Shown here one piece after another: positions 7,642-16,660 of a DNA stretch of 33,554 nt. Source of the stretch: Legionella anisa (lineage in GTDB: Bacteria; Pseudomonadota; Gammaproteobacteria; Legionellales; Legionellaceae). Numbering within the stretch: position 1 is the first letter of the stretch; every line of letters begins with the position of its first letter. The notes beneath the pieces are model-generated. The model was not told the origin of the DNA and did no database searches. It worked only from the letters and a program-made list of their open reading frames with translations. Both the position numbers and the translations under genes were made by a program. Where the stretch lies: NCBI RefSeq assembly GCF_001467525.1, contig NZ_LNXS01000013.1, positions 1 through 33,554 on the forward strand, written 5' to 3'.

Positions 7642-8460
7642 TTATTTTACAAAGCTTTTTTCTCTACCGAAAAGATATGTTGCAGTGACTAAAACTTCAT
7701 TTGAACGATATGAGCCAGGATTTAATGATTGTTCAGCCCATGTATCAACTCCATTACCTGAGGAAATTGGGCCTAAATCTTGATAAATATAGCCTACTGA
7801 GAGAATCAATTGAGGAAGGATTTGCATATCAAGCCCAGCACCCACATTGTAAGCAAATTCACTTGTATTGGAGTTCCTAAATCCAGGACTAACTCGAGGA
7901 GTTACTCCTGAAAATGCCTCTTCACTATACTTAGATATATTATTGAAAGAGCTTCCTATTCCGCCATTAATGTAAGGGGAAAATATTCCATATTGAAACA
8001 AATTAATTTTTCCAGAGGCTAATAAAAGATTAGAAACAAAGTCGAAATTGTAATTGTAATTAGTAAATTCAGGTAAGGAATATAGTGTTATTTCCCCGTT
8101 GATATGGGTTTTAAAAAAGTATTGCCAGAAAATACTCAAAGAATAGGACGGAAACCAGAAATTATTATTTTGCCAACGGTGACCTGCAGATGCCGCAATT
8201 ACTCCTCCATTGTCATTTGTGATTGAATAACGATCTTGATCAAAAGGTTCTGGAAATCCTGAGCCATTATTTATGTTCATATGGGAATTTAAATCGGGAA
8301 ATTGAGCGCCTCCTCCAAGAGATATAAACCAATTACCTTGACTGTTGAACATGGAAGGTGGCAAGGCATTTTGGGTATTTTTAATATTTTTAGAGAACGA
8401 TGGATTACAGATGGCAAGAAATAAAGTGAGTGTAGCTGAGTAAAATAAATTCCATTTCAT
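7642..8460 (-). CDS. Outer-membrane beta-barrel protein
   Basis: A 272-residue protein with an N-terminal signal peptide (MKWNLFYSATLTLFLAI, cleavage near residue 23). The body is rich in Gly, Asn and aromatic residues in alternating short strands typical of small 8-stranded barrels, e.g. WFISLGGGAQFPDLN, FAYNVGAGLDMQILP, LILSVGYIYQDLG, and a C-terminal strand EVLVTATYLFG. This resembles the OmpW/OmpA-like porin-type proteins that Legionella carries in many paralogues. I use the ATG at 8460 because it opens the signal peptide and GAGA lies about 6 bases upstream; a TTG at 8472 would add four residues. The role (adhesion, permeability or antigen) cannot be told from sequence. Confidence 0.82.
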   Translation of the reverse strand: MKWNLFYSATLTLFLAICNPSFSKNIKNTQNALPPSMFNSQGNWFISLGGGAQFPDLNSHMNINNGSGFPEPFDQDRYSITNDNGGVIAASAGHRWQNNNFWFPSYSLSIFWQYFFKTHINGEITLYSLPEFTNYNYNFDFVSNLLLASGKINLFQYGIFSPYINGGIGSSFNNISKYSEEAFSGVTPRVSPGFRNSNTSEFAYNVGAGLDMQILPQLILSVGYIYQDLGPISSGNGVDTWAEQSLNPGSYRSNEVLVTATYLFGREKSFVK

Positions 8461-8663
8461 AATAAGTCTCAATGATAATTATAGAAGGATTTGCACAATT
8501 AGCGGCAATGATTTGATTGAGGCATGAAACGTATCATAAATAAATGTGCTAAATCAATAAGATGATTTTGTAAAAGAAATTACATTCTCTGAGATACAAG
8601 GGATTTAACAATCTTTGATTGCAGAGTTTAGAACAAGAGAAATGGCTATAATATTTAATAAAC

Positions 8664-8691
8664 TTGAAAATCAATTATATTAGGGTATAGA
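8664..8691 (+). promoter_or_regulatory. Possible sigma-70 promoter of truA-trpFBA
   Basis: TTGAAA (8664-8669) and TATAGA (8686-8691) are separated by 16 bp and lie about 50 bp before the truA start. The -10 has an acceptable match and the -35 a fair one. In such AT-rich DNA other positions are possible. I see no leader peptide, tandem Trp codons or attenuator hairpin. Confidence 0.4.
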
Positions 8692-8739
8692 CAAAACATA
8701 TACTGTATTATAAATTGACCCTTTTATCAGGAATAATCA

Positions 8740-9528
8740 ATGCGTATTGCCTTGGTGCTTGAGTACGATGGTAGCCAGTATCATGGCTGGCAAGCACAAA
8801 CAGGCTTGCATACTGTGCAACAAGCCGTAGAACATGCTTTATCAAAAGTAGCAGATTGCCCTGTTTCTGTGGTTTGTGCAGGAAGAACAGATACAGGTGT
8901 ACATGCTACAAATCAAGTAATTCATTTTGACTGCAATAAAGTGCGCAGCATTCGTGCTTGGATTCATGGGGTAAATTCTTTTCTACCTAAAGATATTTGC
9001 GTTAAATGGGGACGGGATTTACCAGAAGAGTTTCACGCAAGATACTCTGCTACTGCAAGAAGATATCGTTATATTATTTATAATAGTGCCATTCGACCTG
9101 CTTTACTGCGAAGTAATGTAACTTGGCAATACAGGCAATTAGATCATCGTTTGATGCATCAAGCGGCACAGGTTTTACTGGGGGAGAATGATTTTACTTC
9201 ATTCCGTTCTGTTGAGTGTCAATCGAACACGCCTATGCGAAATATCCATAATTTACAGGTTAATCGTATGGGTGATTTGGTGATGATTGATATTACTGCC
9301 AATGCGTTTTTACACCATATGGTACGAAATATTGCTGGTGTGTTAATTGCCGTAGGATCAGGAAAACATCCTGTATCCTGGGTAGATGAAGTACTCAAAG
9401 CAAAAGACAGGAGGTTGGGTGCTGAAACTGCACCTGCTTATGGATTGTATTTAGTGCAAGTGACTTATCCGCAGGAATTTTCTATATTGCAGGGTAGTCT
9501 GGGGCCTTTTTTTCTTTCGGAGAAATAA
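8740..9528 (+). CDS. truA: tRNA pseudouridine(38-40) synthase TruA
   Basis: TruA converts uridines 38-40 of the tRNA anticodon stem to pseudouridine. The 262-residue length is typical. The catalytic aspartate is D51 in the motif CAGRTDTGVHA. The conserved ARYSATARRYRYIIYN segment follows at about residues 102-117, and the C-terminal half holds the family's FLHHMVRNIAG motif. It is the first gene of a compact group: its TAA stop shares one base with the trpF ATG. The truA-trpF linkage is widespread in proteobacteria and gives no functional hint beyond co-transcription. Confidence 0.97.
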   Translation: MRIALVLEYDGSQYHGWQAQTGLHTVQQAVEHALSKVADCPVSVVCAGRTDTGVHATNQVIHFDCNKVRSIRAWIHGVNSFLPKDICVKWGRDLPEEFHARYSATARRYRYIIYNSAIRPALLRSNVTWQYRQLDHRLMHQAAQVLLGENDFTSFRSVECQSNTPMRNIHNLQVNRMGDLVMIDITANAFLHHMVRNIAGVLIAVGSGKHPVSWVDEVLKAKDRRLGAETAPAYGLYLVQVTYPQEFSILQGSLGPFFLSEK

Positions 9529-10151
9529 TGAAAACGGCGCGTATGCGAGTCAAAATGTGCGGTATGACGCGTAATGAGGATATCGCATATGCCATAAAAC
9601 TGGGTGTTGATGCCATAGGTTTGATCTTTTATCCAAAAAGCGCACGCTGTGTCTCAATAGAGCAGGCAAAAGTTTTATTAAAAGATTTGCCTGCCTTTGT
9701 AGACTCGGTTGCCGTTTTGGTTAACCCTGAACGAGATTTTGTTCATGAGATAATCGAGGAATTGCCAATTCAATTATTGCAATTTCATGGTGATGAATCA
9801 GCTGAGTTTTGCCAACAATTTAATAAACCTTTTATTAAAGCCATACATTGTGACTCAGCAGAGTATATTCACCAGATGGTGCAGGACTTTATGACAGCAC
9901 GGGCGTTATTGCTGGATACTCCTTCTGAGACGGCTAGAGGCGGAACCGGATGTGCTTTTGACTGGAAAATTATTCCAAAAAATGCAGAAAAGCCTTTCAT
10001 ATTGGCAGGCGGATTGAATGAGTATAATGTACTCGATGCAATTAAACTATGCCAGCCTTATGCTGTAGACTTATGTAGTGGCATTGAGGCATCGCCTGGA
10101 ATTAAGGATCATGGCAAAATGAGCCGTTTTATGCAGAAATTATTAAATTAA
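9528..10151 (+). CDS. trpF: Phosphoribosylanthranilate isomerase TrpF
   Basis: Isomerises phosphoribosylanthranilate to CdRP, the third step from chorismate to tryptophan. It is a 207-residue TIM-barrel protein. The general base C11 is in KMCGMTR, the general acid D130 in LLLDTPSE, and the phosphate-binding end appears as LCSGIEASPGIKDH. The ATG overlaps the truA stop by one base and has GGAG 6 bases upstream, supporting the first Met over the one at residue 6. trpB follows after 36 bases. The other trp genes (E, G, D, C) are not in the window. Confidence 0.97.
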   Translation: MKTARMRVKMCGMTRNEDIAYAIKLGVDAIGLIFYPKSARCVSIEQAKVLLKDLPAFVDSVAVLVNPERDFVHEIIEELPIQLLQFHGDESAEFCQQFNKPFIKAIHCDSAEYIHQMVQDFMTARALLLDTPSETARGGTGCAFDWKIIPKNAEKPFILAGGLNEYNVLDAIKLCQPYAVDLCSGIEASPGIKDHGKMSRFMQKLLN

Positions 10152-10187
10152 TCGTATATTGATTAAGAAGTTAATTAAGGTAAATGA

Positions 10188-11387
10188 ATGAACAAAAAAG
10201 AACTTCCTGATGAGCGCGGACACTTCGGTCCTTATGGTGGTATTTTTGTAGCAGATACTTTGATGCATGCATTAAAGCAATTGGAAGAAGCTTATGCAAA
10301 ATATCGAACAGATCCTGATTTTTTAGCGGAGCTGAATGTTGAATTAAAAGATTATGTGGGGCGTCCTAATCCGCTTTATCATGCGCGACGTTTAAGCAAG
10401 GAAATAGGTGGTGCACAAATCTACTTAAAGCGAGAAGATTTGAATCATACTGGGGCACACAAAATTAATAATACTGTAGGCCAGGCGCTGCTTGCTAAAC
10501 GTATGGGAAAAACTAGGGTAATTGCCGAGACAGGTGCAGGTCAGCATGGAGTGGCTTCAGCAACAGTAGCTGCTAAATTAGGTTTGGAATGTGTCGTGTA
10601 CATGGGGTCTGAAGATATAAAACGACAATCATCCAATGTTTACCGCATGAAATTGTTGGGTGCAGAAGTTGTTCCAGTCACATCGGGATCACGAACATTA
10701 AAAGATGCGTTAAATGAAGCCATGCGGGATTGGGTAAGTAATGTGGACAATACTTTTTATATTATTGGAACAGTTGCAGGTCCACATCCTTATCCGCAGA
10801 TGGTTCGGGATTTTCAATCCGTCATTGGTATTGAAGCAAGGACTCAGTTTTTAGAAAAGACAGGACAACTGCCTGATGCGTTGGTTGCTTGCGTCGGAGG
10901 TGGTTCTAACGCAATCGGTTTATTTTATCCTTTTCTGAATGATTCGACGGTTGCTATCTACGGTGTAGAAGCAGGGGGAAAAGGCTTGGAAAGTGGTGAA
11001 CATTCTGCCTCGTTGATTGCTGGAACCCCAGGGGTTTTACATGGTAATCGAACCTATTTACTTTGCGATGAATACGGTCAAATTAAAGATACTCATTCAG
11101 TCTCAGCAGGTCTTGATTATCCTGGAGTAGGCCCAGAACACGCTTATTTGAAAGACACCGGACGTGTGGTTTATGAAGCAATTAACGATGATGAAGCATT
11201 GAATGCGTTTCGCACCTTAACACGAGTAGAAGGAATTATTCCCGCTCTTGAATCAAGCCATGCAGTTGCTTATGCCATGAAACTCGCTAAAAAAATGTCA
11301 GTGAAACAAAATATTATTGTGAATTTATCAGGTCGTGGTGATAAAGACATGCATACTGTGGCACAAATTGATGGGATTACTGTATGA
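10188..11387 (+). CDS. trpB: Tryptophan synthase beta chain TrpB
   Basis: PLP enzyme joining indole and serine to form tryptophan, working as an alpha2-beta2 complex with TrpA. It has 399 residues, the normal length. The PLP lysine is K92 in [10 protein letters not shown]. Also visible are the catalytic-glutamate loop AETGAGQHG, the PLP-phosphate loop GGGSNAIG, and the conserved GRGDKD near the C-terminus. Its stop overlaps the trpA start in an ATGA junction, consistent with coupled translation of equimolar subunits. The first residues ([16 protein letters not shown]) are typical of the main TrpB1 class. Confidence 0.98.
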   Translation: MNKKELPDERGHFGPYGGIFVADTLMHALKQLEEAYAKYRTDPDFLAELNVELKDYVGRPNPLYHARRLSKEIGGAQIYLKREDLNHTGAHKINNTVGQALLAKRMGKTRVIAETGAGQHGVASATVAAKLGLECVVYMGSEDIKRQSSNVYRMKLLGAEVVPVTSGSRTLKDALNEAMRDWVSNVDNTFYIIGTVAGPHPYPQMVRDFQSVIGIEARTQFLEKTGQLPDALVACVGGGSNAIGLFYPFLNDSTVAIYGVEAGGKGLESGEHSASLIAGTPGVLHGNRTYLLCDEYGQIKDTHSVSAGLDYPGVGPEHAYLKDTGRVVYEAINDDEALNAFRTLTRVEGIIPALESSHAVAYAMKLAKKMSVKQNIIVNLSGRGDKDMHTVAQIDGITV

Positions 11388-12196
11388 ACCGAATTGACAA
11401 AACTTTAATGCGTCTGAAAGCTAATGGCAAAAAAATGCTGAGTCCCTATATTACTGCTGGAGATCCTAATCCTGAGGTTACAGTCAAACTTATGCATGAA
11501 TTGGTAAAAGCTGGAGCAGATATTTTAGAGTTAGGTATCCCATTCTCTGATCCCATGGCAGAGGGGCCGGTTATCCAAAGAGCGATGGAGCGTGCGCTTG
11601 CTCAGAATGTGCATTGTCAAACTGTATTGAATATGGTGAAAGAGTTTCGCTTGCAGGATCAAGAGACTCCAGTTGTTATAATGGGTTACTTAAATCCCAT
11701 TGAACATTTTGGTTATGAGCTTTTTGCACAACACTCAGTAGAAGCCGGCGTAGATGGAACTATCCTGGTAGATTTACCTCCTGAAGAAAGTGAAGAGGTA
11801 GTTAAAGTCTGGCAAAAATATGGTTTATACAGTATCTTTCTGTGCTCACCTACGACTTCAGATGAGCGTATGGCATTAATTAACCAATTTGCCAAGGGAT
11901 ATTTGTACTACGTGTCTTTAAAAGGCGTTACTGGTTCTAATGCATTGGATGTTTCGTCTTTAAAATCACAATATCAACATCGAAAAGCGCAAACTACACT
12001 TCCTTTAATGGTCGGTTTTGGTATAAAAACATCGGAAATGGCTGCGGAGGTTGCTCATTTTGCAGATGGCGTGATCGTGGGCGCTGCTCTGATCACGCGA
12101 ATTCTAGATGCTTACAACGCCAATAGTGATGTGTTGCAAGCTGGTGCAGACTTAATGTACTCCATGCGACATGCTATGGATAATAATTTAAAATGA
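11384..12196 (+). CDS. trpA: Tryptophan synthase alpha chain TrpA
   Basis: Cleaves indole-3-glycerol phosphate to indole and glyceraldehyde 3-phosphate, and passes indole through a tunnel to TrpB. The 270-residue protein shows the catalytic E49 in [11 protein letters not shown]. The residue aligned with E. coli D60 is a glutamate (E60, in DPMAEGP), a conservative change. The loop-6 region GVTGSNA and the phosphate site GFGIKTSE are intact. The start overlaps the trpB stop by 4 bases. Nothing resembling an intrinsic terminator is seen in the 173 bases before glnS, so read-through is possible. Confidence 0.97.
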   Translation: MNRIDKTLMRLKANGKKMLSPYITAGDPNPEVTVKLMHELVKAGADILELGIPFSDPMAEGPVIQRAMERALAQNVHCQTVLNMVKEFRLQDQETPVVIMGYLNPIEHFGYELFAQHSVEAGVDGTILVDLPPEESEEVVKVWQKYGLYSIFLCSPTTSDERMALINQFAKGYLYYVSLKGVTGSNALDVSSLKSQYQHRKAQTTLPLMVGFGIKTSEMAAEVAHFADGVIVGAALITRILDAYNANSDVLQAGADLMYSMRHAMDNNLK

Positions 12197-12369
12197 TAGG
12201 CAATAGGTTATATTAATATTCCGTATAAGTTATGAAAATTTAGAATAATGAGGCCTGCTGCAAATAATGTAACGTTTTGGATAAAGCTAAAGACGGGGCA
12301 AAATGGATAAACCAGGTTACTCCTTTACCTTTACCCAGACATAGTAATAAACAGTGATGGAAAGATCGA

Positions 12370-14028
12370 ATGATAGAACTAACTGAAAAACGAGCTCATT
12401 TTATAAGACAACTGATTACTGATGAACTGGCTAGTGGCAAACATAAGTCTGTAGTGACTCGTTTTCCTCCAGAACCGAATGGATATTTACATGTAGGGCA
12501 TGCTAAGTCTATATGTTTGAATTTTGGTTTGGCGCAAGAGTTTGGTGGTATTTGTTATTTACGTTTTGATGATACAAATCCTATCAAGGAAGAGGAGGAG
12601 TACGTCAACGCGATTATTGAAGATGTTCGCTGGCTGGGTTTTGAATGGTATGGAATGACTCATTCTTCAGACTATTACCATGAGCTCTATGATTTTGCAG
12701 TATTGTTAATTAAAAAAGATCTTGCTTATGTAGATAGTTTGAGCATGGAGGAAATTCGTGCTTATCGAGGAACTTTGCAAGAGCCTGGAAAGGAGAGCCC
12801 TTACAGAAATAGACCAATAGAAGAAAGTTTGGATTTATTTACTCGCATGAAAGCAGGAGAATTTCCTGATGGCGCTCATGTGTTGCGAGCAAAAATTGAT
12901 ATGCAATCAGGTAACTTGAATATGCGAGATCCTGTAATCTATCGTATTCGCCATGCATCTCACCAACGTACAGGTGATGAATGGTGTATTTATCCTATGT
13001 ATGATTATGCGCATCCCATTTCTGATGCTTTGGAAAAAATTACTCATTCTTTATGTACATTGGAATTTCAAGACCACCGACCTCTATATGATTGGTGTGT
13101 TGATAATTTACCTTTACCTGCAAAACCAATACAAACGGAGTTTGCGCGTTTGAATTTATCACACACAGTGACTTCAAAACGCAAGTTGCGAGCATTGGTT
13201 GAAAAAAAAGCGGTATCAGGATGGGATGATCCGCGAATGCCCACTTTACGTGGTATGCGTAAACGTGGTTATCCTCCTGCAGCGATTCGTCAATTTTGCG
13301 AAGTAATAGGAATATCACGTAGTGATTCAGTGATTGATATGTCGATATTAGAGGAATGTGTCCGCGCCGAATTAAACAGGACAGCGAAACGTGCTTTATG
13401 TGTTATGGATCCATTAAAAGTAGTCATAGAAAATTACCCTGAAGATAAAAGGGAACTATTAAAGCCTGCTTATAACCCACAAGATCCAGACTCAGGCACA
13501 CGAGACTTACCATTTACTCGAGAAATTTTTATCGAGCGCTCTGATTTTATGGAAGAGCCACCTAAAAAATATTTTCGTTTATCGCCTGGCGCTGAAGTAC
13601 GCTTACGTCATTCTTATGTGATTAAATGTCATGATGTAGTACATGATGAACAAGGCAATATCATTGAGTTGCGTTGTACTTATGATGAAAAAACTTTAGG
13701 TAAGAATCCTGAGGATAGAAAGGTTAAAGGCGTCATTCATTGGGTATCTTGTGAGCAAGCCTATCCTGTGACGGTGTTGGAGTATGATCGGCTATTTAAT
13801 GATCCGAATCCGGGCCGTGAAGATGATTTTTTCCAGTTTTTAAACCATAACTCATTGCAAGTAAAGCAAGGATATTGTGAACCGGCTTTAGCAAATCAAC
13901 AATTAGGTGAGGTGTTTCAGTTCGAGCGGTTGGGATATTATTGTGTCAATGAATTAAAAGATGGACGTGTTAGTACATTTCATCGTGTAGTTGACTTAAA
14001 GGATACTTGGGGAAAACTCGGGGCCTAA
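12370..14028 (+). CDS. glnS: Glutamine--tRNA ligase GlnS
   Basis: Charges tRNA-Gln with glutamine in the cytosol. The 552-residue protein has the class I HIGH-type motif PEPNGYLHVGHAKS (about 33-46) and the KMSKS-type motif TVTSKRKL (about 265-272). The PEPNG form and the downstream anticodon-binding beta-barrels identify GlnRS rather than GluRS. The presence of glnS implies direct Gln-tRNA formation. The ATG at 12370 is preceded by GGAAAGA. cysS follows after 14 bases on the same strand, so the two synthetases are probably co-transcribed. Confidence 0.97.
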   Translation: MIELTEKRAHFIRQLITDELASGKHKSVVTRFPPEPNGYLHVGHAKSICLNFGLAQEFGGICYLRFDDTNPIKEEEEYVNAIIEDVRWLGFEWYGMTHSSDYYHELYDFAVLLIKKDLAYVDSLSMEEIRAYRGTLQEPGKESPYRNRPIEESLDLFTRMKAGEFPDGAHVLRAKIDMQSGNLNMRDPVIYRIRHASHQRTGDEWCIYPMYDYAHPISDALEKITHSLCTLEFQDHRPLYDWCVDNLPLPAKPIQTEFARLNLSHTVTSKRKLRALVEKKAVSGWDDPRMPTLRGMRKRGYPPAAIRQFCEVIGISRSDSVIDMSILEECVRAELNRTAKRALCVMDPLKVVIENYPEDKRELLKPAYNPQDPDSGTRDLPFTREIFIERSDFMEEPPKKYFRLSPGAEVRLRHSYVIKCHDVVHDEQGNIIELRCTYDEKTLGKNPEDRKVKGVIHWVSCEQAYPVTVLEYDRLFNDPNPGREDDFFQFLNHNSLQVKQGYCEPALANQQLGEVFQFERLGYYCVNELKDGRVSTFHRVVDLKDTWGKLGA

Positions 14029-14042
14029 GCTAAGGGGCAGAT

Positions 14043-15407
14043 ATGTTGCATTTATATAATTCTTTAACCAGAACAAAAGAGCCATTTGTTTCCATTACAC
14101 CTGGAAAAATTGGTATCTATGTTTGTGGTATTACTGTATATGATCATTGTCATATAGGCCATGCGCGTTCTATGGTATCTTTTGACGTTATTGTTCGTTA
14201 CTTGCGCTCACAAGGTTATGATGTGAACTATGTACGTAATATTACGGATATTGACGACAAAATTATTGCACGTGCCCATGAACGTGCAATACCCATAGAT
14301 GAATTGACTGCTCACTATATTGCAGCAATGAACGAGGATACAAAAGCGTTAAATATTTTATCTCCAGATGTAGAGCCACGTGCTACAGAACATATAGGTA
14401 GCATTATTCGGTTAATTGAACGGTTACTCGAGAAGGGGAATGCATATCTTAGTGAGAATGGTGATGTATGTTATCAAGTCGATTCTTTCGCTGACTATGG
14501 TAAGTTATCACATAAAGATCTGGAGGGGCTAGTCGCTGGAGCTCGAGTTGAAATTGTTAAAGAAAAACGCTCCCCTTTGGATTTTGTTTTATGGAAAAAG
14601 GCAAAGCCAGGTGAGCCCAGTTGGCCTTCTCCTTGGGGTGAAGGACGTCCAGGCTGGCATATTGAATGTTCTGCGATGGCAATGAGTGAATTAGGTGAGC
14701 AATTTGATATTCATGGGGGAGGATTGGATTTACAATTTCCTCATCATGAGAATGAGATCGCCCAGAGTGAGGCGGCTACTGAAAAACCTTTTGCAAATTA
14801 TTGGTTGCATGTAGGAATGCTGCAAGTTAATAATGAAAAAATGTCCAAATCATTAGGTAATTTTTTTACTATTGCCGATGTTTTAGCCAAACATCATCCC
14901 GAAGTTGTGCGTTATTTTCTTTTAAGCAGTCATTATCGTAGTTCATTAAATTATTCTGAAGAAAATTTAGCTAACGCTAAAAAAGCATTGACTCGTCTAT
15001 ATCAAACAATAAAAGACAACCATGTTATTACGAATAATGAATTAGATAATCATTGGATTAATGAATTTAATCAAGCAATGAATGATGATTTTAACACGCC
15101 AATTGCATTATCGGTTCTCTTTCAGCTTAGTCATGAAGTAAATAAAAAGAACTCCCCTGTTTTATTGAATACATTGAAGCACTTAGCTAACATCATGGGG
15201 TTATTGCAAGAGGATCCCGCATCTTTTTTACAATCAGGGTTTGCAGAAGAGGACAGAGTAGAAATAGAACAATTAATTGCTAAGCGACTTCAAGCACGTG
15301 CTGATCGGGATTGGGGGCGTGCTGACCAGATAAGAGCAGATTTATTAAGTCGTGGCATCGAGTTAGAAGATGGGGCGAACGGAACCACTTGGCGTAGAGT
15401 AGAATAG
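14043..15407 (+). CDS. cysS: Cysteine--tRNA ligase CysS
   Basis: Charges tRNA-Cys. The length of 454 residues is normal. Signatures are the zinc-binding Cys in YVCGITVYD (about 27-35), the HIGH motif in HCHIGHARS (37-45), the second zinc region [10 protein letters not shown], the zinc-binding/active-site stretch [13 protein letters not shown], and KMSKSLGN at about 265-272. The C-terminal DALR-type domain ends [16 protein letters not shown], as usual. AAGGGG precedes the ATG. It is the last gene of the glnS-cysS pair and is followed by a repeat-type hairpin. Confidence 0.98.
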   Translation: MLHLYNSLTRTKEPFVSITPGKIGIYVCGITVYDHCHIGHARSMVSFDVIVRYLRSQGYDVNYVRNITDIDDKIIARAHERAIPIDELTAHYIAAMNEDTKALNILSPDVEPRATEHIGSIIRLIERLLEKGNAYLSENGDVCYQVDSFADYGKLSHKDLEGLVAGARVEIVKEKRSPLDFVLWKKAKPGEPSWPSPWGEGRPGWHIECSAMAMSELGEQFDIHGGGLDLQFPHHENEIAQSEAATEKPFANYWLHVGMLQVNNEKMSKSLGNFFTIADVLAKHHPEVVRYFLLSSHYRSSLNYSEENLANAKKALTRLYQTIKDNHVITNNELDNHWINEFNQAMNDDFNTPIALSVLFQLSHEVNKKNSPVLLNTLKHLANIMGLLQEDPASFLQSGFAEEDRVEIEQLIAKRLQARADRDWGRADQIRADLLSRGIELEDGANGTTWRRVE

Positions 15408-15433
15408 GGTGTAATTTATTTTTCTTCTCGGGT

Positions 15434-15465
15434 GTAGCCCGGGTTCAACGTAGCGAAACCCGGGG
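15434..15465. repeat. REP-like CCCGGG hairpin after cysS, possible terminator
   Basis: CCCGGGTT (15438-15445) and AACCCGGG (15457-15464) form a perfect 8-bp stem around an 11-base loop, within GTAGCCCGGGTTCAACGTAG. The sequence after it is AAATTTT rather than a clean T run, so terminator function is plausible but not strong. A related sequence lies at 25213-25240. The two share the TAGCCC/CGG arms, suggesting a dispersed REP-like family. Confidence 0.6.
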
Positions 15466-15529
15466 AAATTTTCTGTGTGGCTGTTATTTTTAATAACCCA
15501 GTTCAATATCCACTTTTAATAATGTAGAT

Positions 15530-16558
15530 GTGAAGTCTTTAATTTTTTTAATATTATTTTTTTCTGCTACTTGTCAGGCAGACATGGCTGATTCGGTCTT
15601 AGATAACTATAAAGCAAATCTTTATAAATTGCCTATAGTGAAACAAGAGCACTTTTCAATAAGAATGTACCGAATCACAGGCGATAAAGAACATTTGAGT
15701 TCTATTATTGATTACGTTCATTTTTTGAGCAATAAATATCAATATCTTTTCTCAAGTTTTGATCAACCAGAGTTCATCCTTAAAAAATCAAATAATTTAT
15801 TATTAGATGCGAACCAAAATCCCTTGGAAAAATACAAGTTACGTGTCAAAAAAATATCACAATATGGTGATTTGTTTTTTTATCTTTATTTATTAGAGAT
15901 AACCAATAAAATTTTTTCCTATCATTTGGAAAATACTTCTCTATTTCCGCAAACAAATACAGTTATTGATGTATTAAAAACTCAAATTACCCGGTTGGAG
16001 GAATTTATTTTAAATGAGGAAAACATTAAGATTTATGGGGCTCAATTAGTTAATTACGTTTATTATTTATATGATTTACACATTATTGATTTAAGAAAAT
16101 CCTACATGAAACTGTTTCAGCAAACCTTCCCAGATTATATGGACAGTCAGCTATCAGAATTGGAATATGAATCAAAAATTTATGGTATGACTCATTTTAT
16201 TACTGCTGCGAGTCATTATTATCAGAACTCAGTGAGTGACGAAGCTTTTCAATGGATAGGTGAATATTTTGAGCGCAACATGCAGCAAATAATGGAGCGA
16301 ACCGAAAATGATGTTATTGCTGAAGTAGGAGTTTGTTTATTGTTATTAAATAAAAAAGATTCTCCAGCAATTAAAAAGATAAGGGAGCATTTAGAAACAG
16401 TATATAGCATACAACATCAGATGATTCCTACTCGCACGAGCTCTGTAGATTTTATATTTGGTGAACATCGAAATATTCTTACAGTAATGTTTTTTAAATG
16501 GCCAGAAAAACTTATTGATGGTCCTTTCTTTTCAGAAGAATTAAGATTAATTAGTTGA
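15530..16558 (+). CDS. Exported protein of unknown function
   Basis: I do not recognise this 342-residue protein. It begins with a clear signal peptide (MKSLIFLILFFSATCQA, cut after about residue 17), so it is exported to the periplasm or beyond, possibly by the type II system. The rest is rich in aromatic, Leu and charged residues and looks all-helical (e.g. YVHFLSNKYQYLFSSF). No catalytic motif or metal site stands out. The start must be GTG at 15530: both nearby ATGs run into stops, and the signal peptide begins here, although no good ribosome-binding site is visible. It stands alone, convergent with the efflux operon. Confidence 0.8.
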   Translation: MKSLIFLILFFSATCQADMADSVLDNYKANLYKLPIVKQEHFSIRMYRITGDKEHLSSIIDYVHFLSNKYQYLFSSFDQPEFILKKSNNLLLDANQNPLEKYKLRVKKISQYGDLFFYLYLLEITNKIFSYHLENTSLFPQTNTVIDVLKTQITRLEEFILNEENIKIYGAQLVNYVYYLYDLHIIDLRKSYMKLFQQTFPDYMDSQLSELEYESKIYGMTHFITAASHYYQNSVSDEAFQWIGEYFERNMQQIMERTENDVIAEVGVCLLLLNKKDSPAIKKIREHLETVYSIQHQMIPTRTSSVDFIFGEHRNILTVMFFKWPEKLIDGPFFSEELRLIS

Positions 16559-16660
16559 TGTTTCTTTTGGGGACGAATGAAGATGGACAGAAACAGGGTA
16601 AGCAAATATGGAATGAATTTCGAGCCTACTTATGGAAAAGAATAATAGGTAGATTCCGGT

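Noticed and set aside
8640..8739. Possible trp attenuator or leader peptide before truA-trpFBA
   Set aside because: No short frame with tandem Trp codons and no mutually exclusive hairpins with a T run were visible.
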